NCBI GenBank assembly: GCA_910587625.1
Contig: CAJUMW010000023.1
Span: forward strand, 1-20,912
DNA from: an uncultured Christensenellaceae bacterium
GTDB lineage: Bacteria; Bacillota; Clostridia; Christensenellales; Borkfalkiaceae
Direction of reading: 5' to 3'
Length of the DNA stretch: 20,912 nt
Below, in pieces: positions 15,552 to 20,912 of the stretch (its first letter is position 1; each line of letters starts with the position of its first letter). The notes under the pieces are model-generated. The model ran no database searches. It was not told the origin of the DNA and saw nothing but the letters and a program-made list of their open reading frames with translations. Made by a program: the position numbers and the translations under genes.

Positions 15552-16225
15552 TTTTCGTCCTCTTCGAATAAATCGGGGCGGCGCAATTTCGTAAGCTTAT
15601 GCCCCTCGCTTTGGCGCCACTCGTCAATCTTTTTGTGATCTCCCGACAGCAATACGTCGGGAACTTTTACGCCCCTGTACTCGGCAGGCCGAGTATATTG
15701 CGGATACTCGAGTAAACCGTTTGAAAAGCTTTCGTCAATAAGCGAGCCGTCCGAAATCACCCCGTCAACGTAGCGCGCAACGCAGTCGCAAATAACCATT
15801 GCAGGCAGCTCTCCGCCCGTAAGCACATAGTCGCCTATTGAAATTTCCTCGTCGATAAACAGGTCTATAACTCGCTGGTCGACCCCCTCGTAATGTCCGC
15901 AAAGCAGCACCAAATGCTCGAAATTCAAAAGCTCGAAAACCTTGCTCTGCTTTAATGTTTGCCCTTTGGGAGAGAGATAAATTCTGTGCGCCCTGTGTTC
16001 GGGGTCTATGCTATCCATTGCAGAACCTATTGGCTGGGGCATCATAACCATTCCGGCACCGCCCCCGAAAGGGTAGTCGTCGCATTTGAAATGCTTATTT
16101 TCGGCAAAGTCGCGTATGTCTACAATTTGCAAATCGAGCTTGCCCGTTTCAACCGCTCTGCCTATTATACTCTCCTTCAACGGCGCAAACATTTCGGGAA
16201 AGAGTGTTAAAACAGTAATTTTCAA
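15548..16225 (-). CDS. trmD: tRNA (guanine-37-N1)-methyltransferase TrmD
   Basis: SAM-dependent trefoil-knot (SPOUT) enzyme that makes m1G37 next to the anticodon and so prevents +1 frameshifting. The 225-aa protein shows YPFGGGAGMVM (51-61), the knot motifs LLCGHYEGVDQR (107-118) and ISIGDYVLTGGELPAM (128-143), then YTRP (177-180), VPDVLLSGDH (188-197) and the C-terminal helical domain ending RRPDLF. It is close to the standard length. The start overlaps the rimM stop by 4 bp (ATGA) and its stop overlaps the rbgA start by 4 bp. Confidence 0.98.
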   Translation of the reverse strand: MKITVLTLFPEMFAPLKESIIGRAVETGKLDLQIVDIRDFAENKHFKCDDYPFGGGAGMVMMPQPIGSAMDSIDPEHRAHRIYLSPKGQTLKQSKVFELLNFEHLVLLCGHYEGVDQRVIDLFIDEEISIGDYVLTGGELPAMVICDCVARYVDGVISDGSLIDESFSNGLLEYPQYTRPAEYRGVKVPDVLLSGDHKKIDEWRQSEGHKLTKLRRPDLFEEDEK

Positions 16226-16722
16226 ACCGAAACTTCCTTAAATCTTTTCTTATTGACGGTAATTATCTTACTTTGAACGTCAACGCTTTCGATAACGCCG
16301 TCCGCAGCGGCAAAACTAATTTCGCCCTTGTCGCTTTGCAGGGTGTAAATATCGGTGTGTGCAGGCGTAACAGAAATTACCTTGCCGACGGCTTCACCCG
16401 AGCCCGTAACCACCTCACAACCGATTAAATCGGCAATATAGAAGGTATCGTCGGGCAGCTCGGGCAAATCACAGCGATATGCATCGATAAATTTACCGCG
16501 CAAAAGCTCGGCGGCGTTTCTGTCGAAAATGCCCTTCAACGCGAAATAGACAAACTCCCCCTGTCCGCGCATACCCAAAACCGCGTACTCGACTGAGTCG
16601 ATAAGCACGCGTTTTAAGTCCTTCAATTGCTCTGCGCCGTCGCAAAGCACCTTTACTTTTATTTCACCGCGTATGCCCTGCGGCTTTAAAATTGCTGCAA
16701 CTTGTAAAGTATCCGTTTCCAT
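16222..16722 (-). CDS. rimM: Ribosome maturation factor RimM
   Basis: Assists 30S head assembly, binding the region of S19 and 16S rRNA. The 166-aa protein has the N-terminal RimM barrel (LQVAAILKPQGIRGEIKV at 5-22) and a C-terminal PRC-barrel domain (from about 90: DTFYIADLIGCEVVTGSGE, then GVIESVDVQSKIITV). It sits between khpA and trmD, the usual place. No Shine-Dalgarno precedes the ATG at 16722 (GTAAAAGTTATT), and a strong hairpin ends 12 nt upstream, so its translation is likely weaker than that of S16. Confidence 0.95.
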   Translation of the reverse strand: METDTLQVAAILKPQGIRGEIKVKVLCDGAEQLKDLKRVLIDSVEYAVLGMRGQGEFVYFALKGIFDRNAAELLRGKFIDAYRCDLPELPDDTFYIADLIGCEVVTGSGEAVGKVISVTPAHTDIYTLQSDKGEISFAAADGVIESVDVQSKIITVNKKRFKEVSV

Positions 16723-16734
16723 AATAACTTTTAC

Positions 16735-16764
16735 AAATAGCCGAGCGCACGCGCCCGGCTATTT
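16735..16764 (-). promoter_or_regulatory. Strong hairpin in the khpA-rimM gap
   Basis: On the minus strand the whole 30 nt folds: AAATAGCCGGGCGC pairs with GCGCTCGGCTATTT (14 positions including one G-U), leaving a minimal loop. It begins 1 nt after the khpA stop and ends 12 nt before rimM. The sequence after the stem (GTAAAAGTTATT) lacks a T run, so it is a poor intrinsic terminator. A role in mRNA processing, 3'-end stability or lowering rimM-trmD expression is inference. Confidence 0.7.
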
Positions 16765-16765
16765 A

Positions 16766-17014
16766 TTATACCTTTTCTTTAATCTCAACCGTGTAGCGTT
16801 TTGCTCCGCGAGGCGTGGTAGCGCCGACAAGCGTTCTTAAAGCCTTGGCAATTTTGCCCTGCTTGCCGATAACCTTGCCCATATCTCCCGAATCGAGATA
16901 AACGCAAATTTCAATTACGTTCTCCTTCTCTTCGGGAACGTACTCGATAACGTCCTTTTTCTCGGCAAACGTCTCTACAACGTATTTGACTAACTGCAAA
17001 ATATTTTCTTCCAT
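16766..17014 (-). CDS. khpA: KhpA-type KH-domain RNA-binding protein
   Basis: Small KH-domain protein (YlqC/KhpA family), which in Gram-positive bacteria forms a dimer or pairs with KhpB and binds RNA. From the ATG at 17014 it has 82 aa: an N-terminal helix MEENILQLVKYVVETFAEKK, then a single KH fold with the RNA-binding GxxG loop in MGKVIGKQGKIAKALRTLV (about 44-62) and a last strand RYTVEI. The reading frame is open to 17059, but GAGGGAG (17020-17026) lies just 5 nt before the ATG at 17014 and this gives the usual family length. The rpsP-khpA-rimM order is the classical one. Confidence 0.93.
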   Translation of the reverse strand: MEENILQLVKYVVETFAEKKDVIEYVPEEKENVIEICVYLDSGDMGKVIGKQGKIAKALRTLVGATTPRGAKRYTVEIKEKV

Positions 17015-17065
17015 TTTTGCTCCCTCGGGCGCGTTAGTTAAGGGATATATGCGCCCCAATTATAA

Positions 17066-17362
17066 TTATTCCTTCTTTTTCTTGTCGTTGGTCTTGGGTG
17101 CGGAGGGCTTAGAACTCTGCTCCATAGCGCCGACTTTAACAAGATAGCTCTTTACCGTTTCGGTAGGCTGAACGCCCTTAGAAAGCCAATTTTTAGCCTT
17201 TTCGACGTCGATATGAATATCCGCAGGGGTTTTGAGGGGGTCAACATAACCGACCTGGTCGATGTACTCGCCCGAACGCGCCTTTCTCGAATCGATAACC
17301 ACTACACGGTAAAAGGGGCTTTTTTTGTCGCCCATTCTCGTAAGTCTCATTTTAACTGCCAT
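17066..17362 (-). CDS. rpsP: Small ribosomal subunit protein bS16
   Basis: 30S assembly protein. The 98-aa protein matches S16: MAVKMRLTRMGDKKSPFYRVVVIDSR with a conserved R-x-G-x-x-x-x-PxYR core (6-20), ARSGEYIDQVGYVDP (28-42), and the segment KAKNWLSKGVQPTETVKSYL (55-74). The last 20 residues are a lysine-rich tail (ending in KKKK-E) longer than in E. coli and usual for Gram-positives. SD AAGGAG lies 8 nt before the ATG. It follows ffh with a 79-bp AT-rich gap in which I see no terminator. Confidence 0.98.
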   Translation of the reverse strand: MAVKMRLTRMGDKKSPFYRVVVIDSRKARSGEYIDQVGYVDPLKTPADIHIDVEKAKNWLSKGVQPTETVKSYLVKVGAMEQSSKPSAPKTNDKKKKE

Positions 17363-17441
17363 TGTATTTTCTCCTTGTGCCTCTCGGCTATATAAATTTT
17401 ATTTTTTTATCGTTAATTAAGCCATATATTGGGGTCTACGG

Positions 17442-18752
17442 TTAAAAAGGCAATCTTCTTTTGCCGCTTTTCAACTGCTTCATAAGCTGCTTGGTTTGGT
17501 CGAACTGCTTTAAAAGTTGATTTATTTCCTGTACGGTCGTACCCGATCCCTGGGCTATTCTCTTCTTTCTGGACGAGTTTATAATCGAAGGGTCGGTGCG
17601 CTCTTTCTTTGTCATGGAAAGTATTATTGCCTTGGTGCGCTCTATCCTGCTCTCGTCAATGTCCTCGGCTTTCACCTTGCCTCCCATACCGGGCATCATT
17701 GCAAGCAACGCCTGCGCGCCGCCCATCTTTTTCATACTCTCGAACTGAAAGAGATAGTCCTCCAAAGTGAAGCTGTTTTCAAGCATCTTTTTCTGCATCT
17801 GCTTTGCTTGTTCTTCACTTACGGCTTCCTGCGCCTTTTCGATAAGCGTCAATACGTCACCCATACCGAGAATGCGTGAAGCCATTCTGTCGGGGTAGAA
17901 GGGCTCTAAATCCCCCATTTTTTCACCGACGCCGATATATTTTATGGGCTTACCCGTAACCGCCTTAATAGAAAGGCACGCGCCGCCCCTTGTATCTCCG
18001 TCGAGTTTAGTTAAAATTACACCCGTTACCTCAAGCCGCTCGTTAAAAGTTTTTGCAACGTTTACGGCAACCTGACCCATCATACTGTCGACGGTAAGCA
18101 AAATTTCGGCAACGTCCACGCTTTTTTTAATGTTTTCCAGCTCCTGCATAAGCGGCTCGTCTATTTCAAGCCGACCGGCGGTGTCGATTATGACCGTGTC
18201 AAAGCCCATAGCCCGCGCGTATTCCACCGCTTCTTTTGCAGTTTTGACGGGGTTTTGAGTTCCCTTTTCAAATACTTCGGCAGCGGCGTTTTTACCCACT
18301 ACTTTAAGCTGATTTATAGCCGCCGGACGATATATATCGCAGGCAACCAAAAGAGGTTTTTTGCCGCTCTTTTTAAGGTTTACGGCAAGCTTGCCGCACA
18401 TAGTAGTCTTTCCTGCGCCCTGCAAACCGCACATCATTATAACCGTTGGCGGCTTGGGTGAGATGACGAGCTTTTGATTTGACGAGCCCATAAGCGCGAT
18501 AAGCTCTTCATTAACTATCTTTATAACCTGCTGCGCAGGGTTCAAGCTTTGCAATATTTTTTGTCCGACAGCCTTTTCCGAAACGTCGGCACAGAATTTT
18601 TTGGCTACCTGAATGTTTACGTCCGCCTCTAAAAGCGCGACGCGCACTTCTCGCATAGCCGTCTTAATTTCAAGCTCGGTAAGCCTTCCGCGCTTCGTGA
18701 GCTTTGAAAATATATGATTTAATCTCTCCGATAACGATGAAAACGCTCCCAT
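17442..18752 (-). CDS. ffh: Signal recognition particle GTPase Ffh (SRP54)
   Basis: Protein core of the SRP, which binds signal sequences on ribosomes and docks with FtsY at the membrane. The 436-aa protein has the N-domain four-helix bundle (1-90, with the ALLEADVN motif at 39-46), the G domain with P-loop GLQGAGKTT (109-117), the DIYRPAA motif (about 139-145), DTAGR, TKLDGD and then the methionine-rich M domain (about 300-436) with MMPGMGG and SGTTVQEINQLLKQF for SRP RNA and signal binding. The ATG overlaps the ylxM stop in TAATG, with SD GAGGAG inside ylxM, so the two are coupled. The 4.5S RNA gene is not in the window. Confidence 0.98.
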   Translation of the reverse strand: MGAFSSLSERLNHIFSKLTKRGRLTELEIKTAMREVRVALLEADVNIQVAKKFCADVSEKAVGQKILQSLNPAQQVIKIVNEELIALMGSSNQKLVISPKPPTVIMMCGLQGAGKTTMCGKLAVNLKKSGKKPLLVACDIYRPAAINQLKVVGKNAAAEVFEKGTQNPVKTAKEAVEYARAMGFDTVIIDTAGRLEIDEPLMQELENIKKSVDVAEILLTVDSMMGQVAVNVAKTFNERLEVTGVILTKLDGDTRGGACLSIKAVTGKPIKYIGVGEKMGDLEPFYPDRMASRILGMGDVLTLIEKAQEAVSEEQAKQMQKKMLENSFTLEDYLFQFESMKKMGGAQALLAMMPGMGGKVKAEDIDESRIERTKAIILSMTKKERTDPSIINSSRKKRIAQGSGTTVQEINQLLKQFDQTKQLMKQLKSGKRRLPF

Positions 18753-19108
18753 TAACTCCTCTTATCCTTTAAAGCCGCCAAAGCTTCCGCCGAGTAGTTT
18801 TTGTCAAGATAGCTTTCAAGCTTTATAAGCTCACCTTCAAGCTCGGGGCGTTCGGCTTTAAAATTTGCGGCCCATTTGCCTATTTCCGACAACAAATCGG
18901 AAAAGTGCAACTTTTCTTCATACTCTTCAAGCTGCCTTTTGCAGGTGTTTAAGCACTCCGAAACACCCTGACGCGAAATACCTTTCTGCTCGGCAATTTC
19001 CGACAAAGTCAAATCATAATTGAAATATAAGTCGGTAATTTCACGCTGTGTTGGGGTTAAAAGCCCCTTGTATATGTCCCAAAGCGTTATAAAAGGTATC
19101 TTGTCCAT
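18752..19108 (-). CDS. ylxM: YlxM, putative SRP-associated helix-turn-helix protein
   Basis: Small sigma-70 region 4-like HTH protein always found in front of ffh in Bacillota; in streptococci it associates with SRP components, and elsewhere its function is uncertain. The 118-aa protein has LWDIYKGLLTPTQREITDLYF (9-29), the HTH segment LTLSEIAEQKGISRQGVSECL (33-53), and an acidic helical C-terminus. The ATG at 19108 gives the expected N-terminus relative to Bacillus YlxM. There is no SD, and the -10 box of the operon promoter ends only 12 bp upstream, so the mRNA appears to be leaderless or nearly so. It is the first gene of the long minus-strand operon. Confidence 0.92.
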   Translation of the reverse strand: MDKIPFITLWDIYKGLLTPTQREITDLYFNYDLTLSEIAEQKGISRQGVSECLNTCKRQLEEYEEKLHFSDLLSEIGKWAANFKAERPELEGELIKLESYLDKNYSAEALAALKDKRS

Positions 19109-19120
19109 ATAAGTATTAAT

Positions 19121-19149
19121 ATTTTACAACATAACAGCCTGCCTGTCAA
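19121..19149 (-). promoter_or_regulatory. Sigma-A promoter of the ylxM-ffh-rpsP operon
   Basis: Minus strand TTGACA (19144-19149), a 17-nt spacer and TAAAAT (19121-19126). The expected start, about 6-8 nt past the -10, falls at 19113-19115, only 5-7 nt before the ylxM ATG. The -35 box is part of an inverted repeat with 19159-19165. Confidence 0.88.
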
Positions 19150-19165
19150 GCATTTTTACTTGACA
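19144..19165. repeat. Inverted repeat over the ylxM -35 box
   Basis: TGTCAAG (19144-19150), 8 bp, CTTGACA (19159-19165): a perfect 7-bp inverted repeat in the divergent intergenic region. One arm is the -35 box of the ylxM promoter. The other TTGACA faces right but has no acceptable -10 at 16-18 bp. It could be an operator or chance. Confidence 0.45.
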
Positions 19166-19251
19166 AATTTTAAATAAAACAAAACAGATATTCACACAAA
19201 TATTTAATAATTAACAAAAAATTTATCCACCGCGAGGCAAAAAGTTTTAGT

Positions 19252-19280
19252 TTGACATAAAAATAACTATATGATAAAAT
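19252..19280 (+). promoter_or_regulatory. Promoter of the 76-aa plus-strand gene
   Basis: TTGACA (19252-19257), a 17-nt spacer ending TGA, and TAAAAT (19275-19280), giving an extended -10. The start near 19287 leaves a leader of about 15 nt containing the SD GGGAG. Confidence 0.88.
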
Positions 19281-19301
19281 TTTATCGATAGGGAGATAAT
19301 T

Positions 19302-19532
19302 ATGTGTAAAGAAATCGACAGCATTCTTTACGATACCGAAAACTCCACAATAGATAAAAAATTCACGTTTGGCAAACCGGGGGACCCCGACGGATACGAA
19401 GAGACTTTATACATAACGCGCGAAGGAAGATATTTTATCTATACCAATGGCGGAAGCCTTTCACGGTATCCTGAAGAAAATATAACTCCAATAGCAAGGG
19501 AAGACGTCAAAAATTGGATGCTTTCCCGTTAA
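19302..19532 (+). CDS. Small protein of unknown function (76 aa)
   Basis: The only convincing plus-strand gene. It has a near-consensus extended -10 promoter, an SD GGGAG 6 nt before the ATG, and a terminator downstream, so it is a complete independent unit. The protein is soluble with no signal or membrane segment: KFTFGKPGDPDGYEETLYIT, then GRYFIYTNGG and a C-terminal REDVKNWMLSR. The pattern of a T-x-LY-x-T strand, G-x-(Y/W)F, GG-x-x-S-x-Y and a final I-x-P-I plus W recalls small uncharacterised proteins seen in many Clostridia, but I cannot name the family or a function. It is divergent from ylxM and convergent with the GNAT module. Confidence 0.85.
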   Translation: MCKEIDSILYDTENSTIDKKFTFGKPGDPDGYEETLYITREGRYFIYTNGGSLSRYPEENITPIAREDVKNWMLSR

Positions 19533-19614
19533 AGTAACAAAAAACCTCGCATAGCGCGCTTCCCATAGGGAATTAAAAAACTAAATTTTAAGAGTTATAC
19601 TTTCAAGCAAGGAC

Positions 19615-19648
19615 AAAAGCTCTCGAACGATATGTTCGAGAGCTTTTT
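19615..19648 (+). terminator. Terminator between convergent units
   Basis: AAAAGCTCTCGAAC and GTTCGAGAGCTTTT form a perfect 14-bp stem with a GATAT loop, followed by T on the plus strand. The opposite strand also ends in TTTTG, so it may work in both directions, closing the 76-aa gene from the left and the GNAT unit from the right. The 82 bp between the plus-strand stop codon and the hairpin hold no gene I can support. Confidence 0.9.
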
Positions 19649-19669
19649 ACTACAAACCTTTTAGAAAGA

Positions 19670-19684
19670 TAAATTGAAATTTAT
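19670..19684. repeat. Junction repeat copy 1
   Basis: TAAATTGAAATTTAT, a palindrome with 6-bp arms around GA (8-bp arms GATAAATT/AATTTATC if flanks are included). It begins just after the stop codon of the GNAT gene at 19689 and is identical over 15 bp to copy 2 on the other side of that gene. Confidence 0.6.
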
Positions 19685-19688
19685 CGTA

Positions 19689-20129
19689 TCAAATAACTTT
19701 TCCATATCTCAAAATGTAGTGAGAGAAATTTTCGTCCACAACGACAAAGCCATTTCTTTGATAAAAATTCTTTGCAGGATTACTCTTAAAAGTATCCAAA
19801 AATATCGGTTTATTTAATTCATTTGCCTTTTTAATAAAGTCTTGCAAGATTAAAGAGCCTAATCCGTTGTTACGATATTCAGGCAACAATGTAAAAACAT
19901 CTACTATAATTTTTGTACTTTCTTCTTTATAATAAACATATCCGGCAATTTGACTATTAACTGCAATTTTAAGAAGATTAGGTTTTAATTGTTTCAAATG
20001 ATTTTCCATAATAGCCATATCGCAAACACCAAAGAACTCTAATATATACTTTTCAAAAGCGTCCATTTGGCACTTTATATAATTATCGTGGTCTGCGTCG
20101 GTATATGGCACTAATTCATAGATATTCAT
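19689..20129 (-). CDS. GNAT family N-acetyltransferase
   Basis: Predicted acetyl-CoA-dependent acyltransferase; the substrate is unknown. The 146-aa protein has the GNAT core: IAGYVYYKE strand (61-69), VDVFTLLPEYRNNGLGSLIL (76-95, with the acetyl-CoA pyrophosphate loop R-N-N-G-L-G at 86-91), and the C-terminal KPIFLDTFKSNPAKNFYQRNGF, where N and FYxRxGF are the motif B residues. The only SD-like sequence (GGAG) is 18 nt before the ATG at 20129, and no better in-frame start exists. Base composition is visibly more AT-rich than in the housekeeping genes, which suggests separate ancestry. It is the last gene of a three-gene minus-strand module. Confidence 0.9.
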   Translation of the reverse strand: MNIYELVPYTDADHDNYIKCQMDAFEKYILEFFGVCDMAIMENHLKQLKPNLLKIAVNSQIAGYVYYKEESTKIIVDVFTLLPEYRNNGLGSLILQDFIKKANELNKPIFLDTFKSNPAKNFYQRNGFVVVDENFSHYILRYGKVI

Positions 20130-20153
20130 TATAGATCGTTTATAATTCTCCGT

Positions 20154-20168
20154 TAAATTGAAATTTAT
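20154..20168. repeat. Junction repeat copy 2
   Basis: TAAATTGAAATTTAT, identical to copy 1, in the gap between the small DUF7662-like gene and the GNAT gene ending at 19689. The starts of copies 1 and 2 are 484 bp apart and enclose exactly one gene. Confidence 0.6.
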
Positions 20169-20170
20169 AG

Positions 20171-20374
20171 TTATAACCTGTTAAAAATTACTGTCCTTTC
20201 TTTCATTGATATTTTGCCGACTTCATAACCATATTCTTTTGCCTCTTTCTTATAAGTCAAAAACGAATGATTTATTTCAAACCCTAAAATGTTCTTGATT
20301 TCTTCATAAGATAATATATATTTTTCTTTATTATTATCCTCTAAATACTTCCATAACGGCTCATATTTACTCAT
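20171..20374 (-). CDS. Small DUF7662-like protein (67 aa)
   Basis: The 67-aa protein opens MSKYEPLWKYLEDNNKEKYI, continues with LSYEEIKNILGFEINHSFL and ends YGYEVGKISMKERTVIFNRL. I recall this pattern from a family of small uncharacterised proteins common in Clostridia (DUF7662); the assignment is from memory. No membrane segment, cysteine pair or catalytic motif is visible; the layout suggests a small helical, winged-helix-like fold, but that is inference. SD GAGG lies 9 nt before the ATG at 20374. It sits between two GNAT genes in the same orientation and is AT-rich like them. Confidence 0.82.
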   Translation of the reverse strand: MSKYEPLWKYLEDNNKEKYILSYEEIKNILGFEINHSFLTYKKEAKEYGYEVGKISMKERTVIFNRL

Positions 20375-20389
20375 TTTTTAACGCCTCGC

Positions 20390-20403
20390 AAAATTGTAAT
20401 TTA
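20390..20403. repeat. Junction repeat copy 3 (imperfect)
   Basis: AAAATTGTAATTTA matches 12 of 14 positions of copies 1 and 2. It overlaps the stop codon of the GNAT gene at 20401 and lies in the gap before the small DUF7662-like gene. Confidence 0.45.
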
Positions 20404-20871
20404 CCGTTCTAATCTATAATATTTGAAACCGTATTCTTCTCTGATAAACTTAAATCCAACTTTTTCAAGCACGTGTTGACTACGAGTATTTTTTATAATC
20501 GTATCAGCATTTACAGCAACCATATTCAACACTTCAAAGGCATATTGTATTGCCAACTGCTCTGCACGTGTGCCATATCCTTTACCTTTCACTGTATCAT
20601 TTTGCAAATGGATGCTCAATGTACACTCCCGACTTGTTTGATTTATGTCTTTTAATTGCAACTCTCCAATCGGTTTTCCACTTTTCATTATTGCAAACAG
20701 AATGCGAGATGGATTTTGTTTTGTTTCAAAATATTTATTTACGGCGTTTTCATCATATTTGTATGCTGTAAACAAACTCATATCCATATAAATCGAAGGG
20801 TCGTTTCCCCAATCTCTGTATAACTGATGACAAAGCTCCCTTGTCATTATACGGAGAGAAATTTCGTCCAT
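20401..20871 (-). CDS. GNAT family N-acetyltransferase (RimJ/RimL-like)
   Basis: Predicted acetyltransferase of the GNAT_3 (RimJ/RimL) type with unknown substrate. The 156-aa protein has the typical N-terminal LRIMTRELCHQLY opening, the IGELQLKDI strand (68-76), the acetyl-CoA loop in VKGKGYGTRAEQLAIQYAF (94-112, K-G-x-G-Y-G-T) and the closing NTRSQHVLEKVGFKF (128-142). I chose the ATG at 20871 because AGAGG (20877-20881) lies 5 nt upstream; an in-frame GTG at 20877 lies within that SD. A probable -10 box lies at 20905-20910. It is the first gene of the three-gene AT-rich module, and it is only distantly similar to the other GNAT here, so this is not a recent duplication. Confidence 0.9.
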   Translation of the reverse strand: MDEISLRIMTRELCHQLYRDWGNDPSIYMDMSLFTAYKYDENAVNKYFETKQNPSRILFAIMKSGKPIGELQLKDINQTSRECTLSIHLQNDTVKGKGYGTRAEQLAIQYAFEVLNMVAVNADTIIKNTRSQHVLEKVGFKFIREEYGFKYYRLER

Positions 20872-20880
20872 ATACACCTC

Positions 20881-20899
20881 TAAATTACTGTTTATCGTA
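20881..20899. repeat. Junction repeat copy 4 (divergent)
   Basis: TAAATT, four different bases, then TTTATCGTA. It shares TAAATT and TTTATCGTA with copy 1 at the same spacing (copy 1 continues TTTATCGTA after its centre). It lies just upstream of the first GNAT gene. Confidence 0.35.
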
Positions 20900-20904
20900 C
20901 AATT

Positions 20905-20910
20905 ATTATA
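20905..20910 (-). promoter_or_regulatory. Probable -10 box of the GNAT module
   Basis: TATAAT on the minus strand at the window edge; the -35 would lie outside the window. A start near 20898 would give a leader of about 27 nt carrying the SD. Confidence 0.45.
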
Positions 20911-20912
20911 TC

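Noticed and set aside
19204..19232. DnaA box / replication origin
   Set aside because: A single TTATCCACC with one mismatch in AT-rich DNA, no cluster of boxes and no dnaA or dnaN nearby.
19533..19614. Small RNA between the 76-aa gene and its terminator
   Set aside because: It contains only a weak TTCCC-ATA-GGGAA stem and no promoter of its own; it is most simply the 3' UTR.
20370..20412. Possible integron attC site between the GNAT and DUF7662-like genes
   Set aside because: The sequence TTTTTTAACGCC...ACCGTTCTAA recalls attC, but neither end fits the RYYYAAC and GTTRRRY rules, and no integrase is present in the window.

Overview
The window reads as a chromosomal housekeeping segment of a Gram-positive, Bacillota/Clostridia-type bacterium, possibly an uncultured gut lineage. 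This is inferred from gene order and protein type; no database search was possible. The evidence is the ylxM-ffh-rpsP-khpA-rimM-trmD block, rbgA-rnhB, dprA-topA-trmFO-hslV-hslU, an FMN riboswitch controlling a RibU-type transporter, consensus TTGACA-17-TATAAT promoters and purine-rich Shine-Dalgarno sites. TGA is used as a stop, so the code is standard.

Layout, right to left because almost everything is on the minus strand. (1) 20912-19689: an AT-rich accessory module encoding two GNAT acetyltransferases around a small DUF7662-like protein, with a similar short AT palindrome at every gene boundary. (2) 19648-19302: a small plus-strand orphan gene (76 aa) with its own strong promoter, ending at a terminator shared with the convergent GNAT unit. 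(3) 19149-13108: an operon driven by a consensus promoter that sits almost on the ylxM start codon. It encodes protein targeting (YlxM, Ffh), ribosomal protein S16, the RNA-binding protein KhpA, 30S maturation (RimM), tRNA m1G37 methylation (TrmD), 50S maturation (RbgA), RNase HII (apparently frameshifted), YraN and an orotate-phosphoribosyltransferase-like protein with a modified PRPP loop. (4) 13019-12550: rplS (L19) with its own extended -10 promoter and a hairpin downstream. (5) 12532-3435: yifB/comM, dprA, topA, trmFO, a two-TM membrane protein, hslV, hslU and trxA, tightly packed and ending at a terminator. (6) 3380-1207: glyA-degV from a perfect promoter. (7) 1191-126: a perfect promoter, FMN riboswitch, intrinsic terminator, ribU and a final terminator.

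The genes combine translation (S16, L19, RimM, RbgA, TrmD, TrmFO, SRP), DNA topology and uptake (TopA, DprA, YifB), proteolysis (HslUV), redox (thioredoxin), one-carbon metabolism (GlyA) and riboflavin import (RibU).

The most unusual points are: a one-base deletion in an A-run of rnhB that removes the conserved C-terminal motif from the reading frame; the repeated junction element of the acetyltransferase module; a probably leaderless ylxM mRNA; a strong hairpin in front of an SD-less rimM; the divergent PRTase; and the absence of a terminator between degV and the riboswitch transcription unit. No phage, IS element, CRISPR array, tRNA or rRNA was seen.
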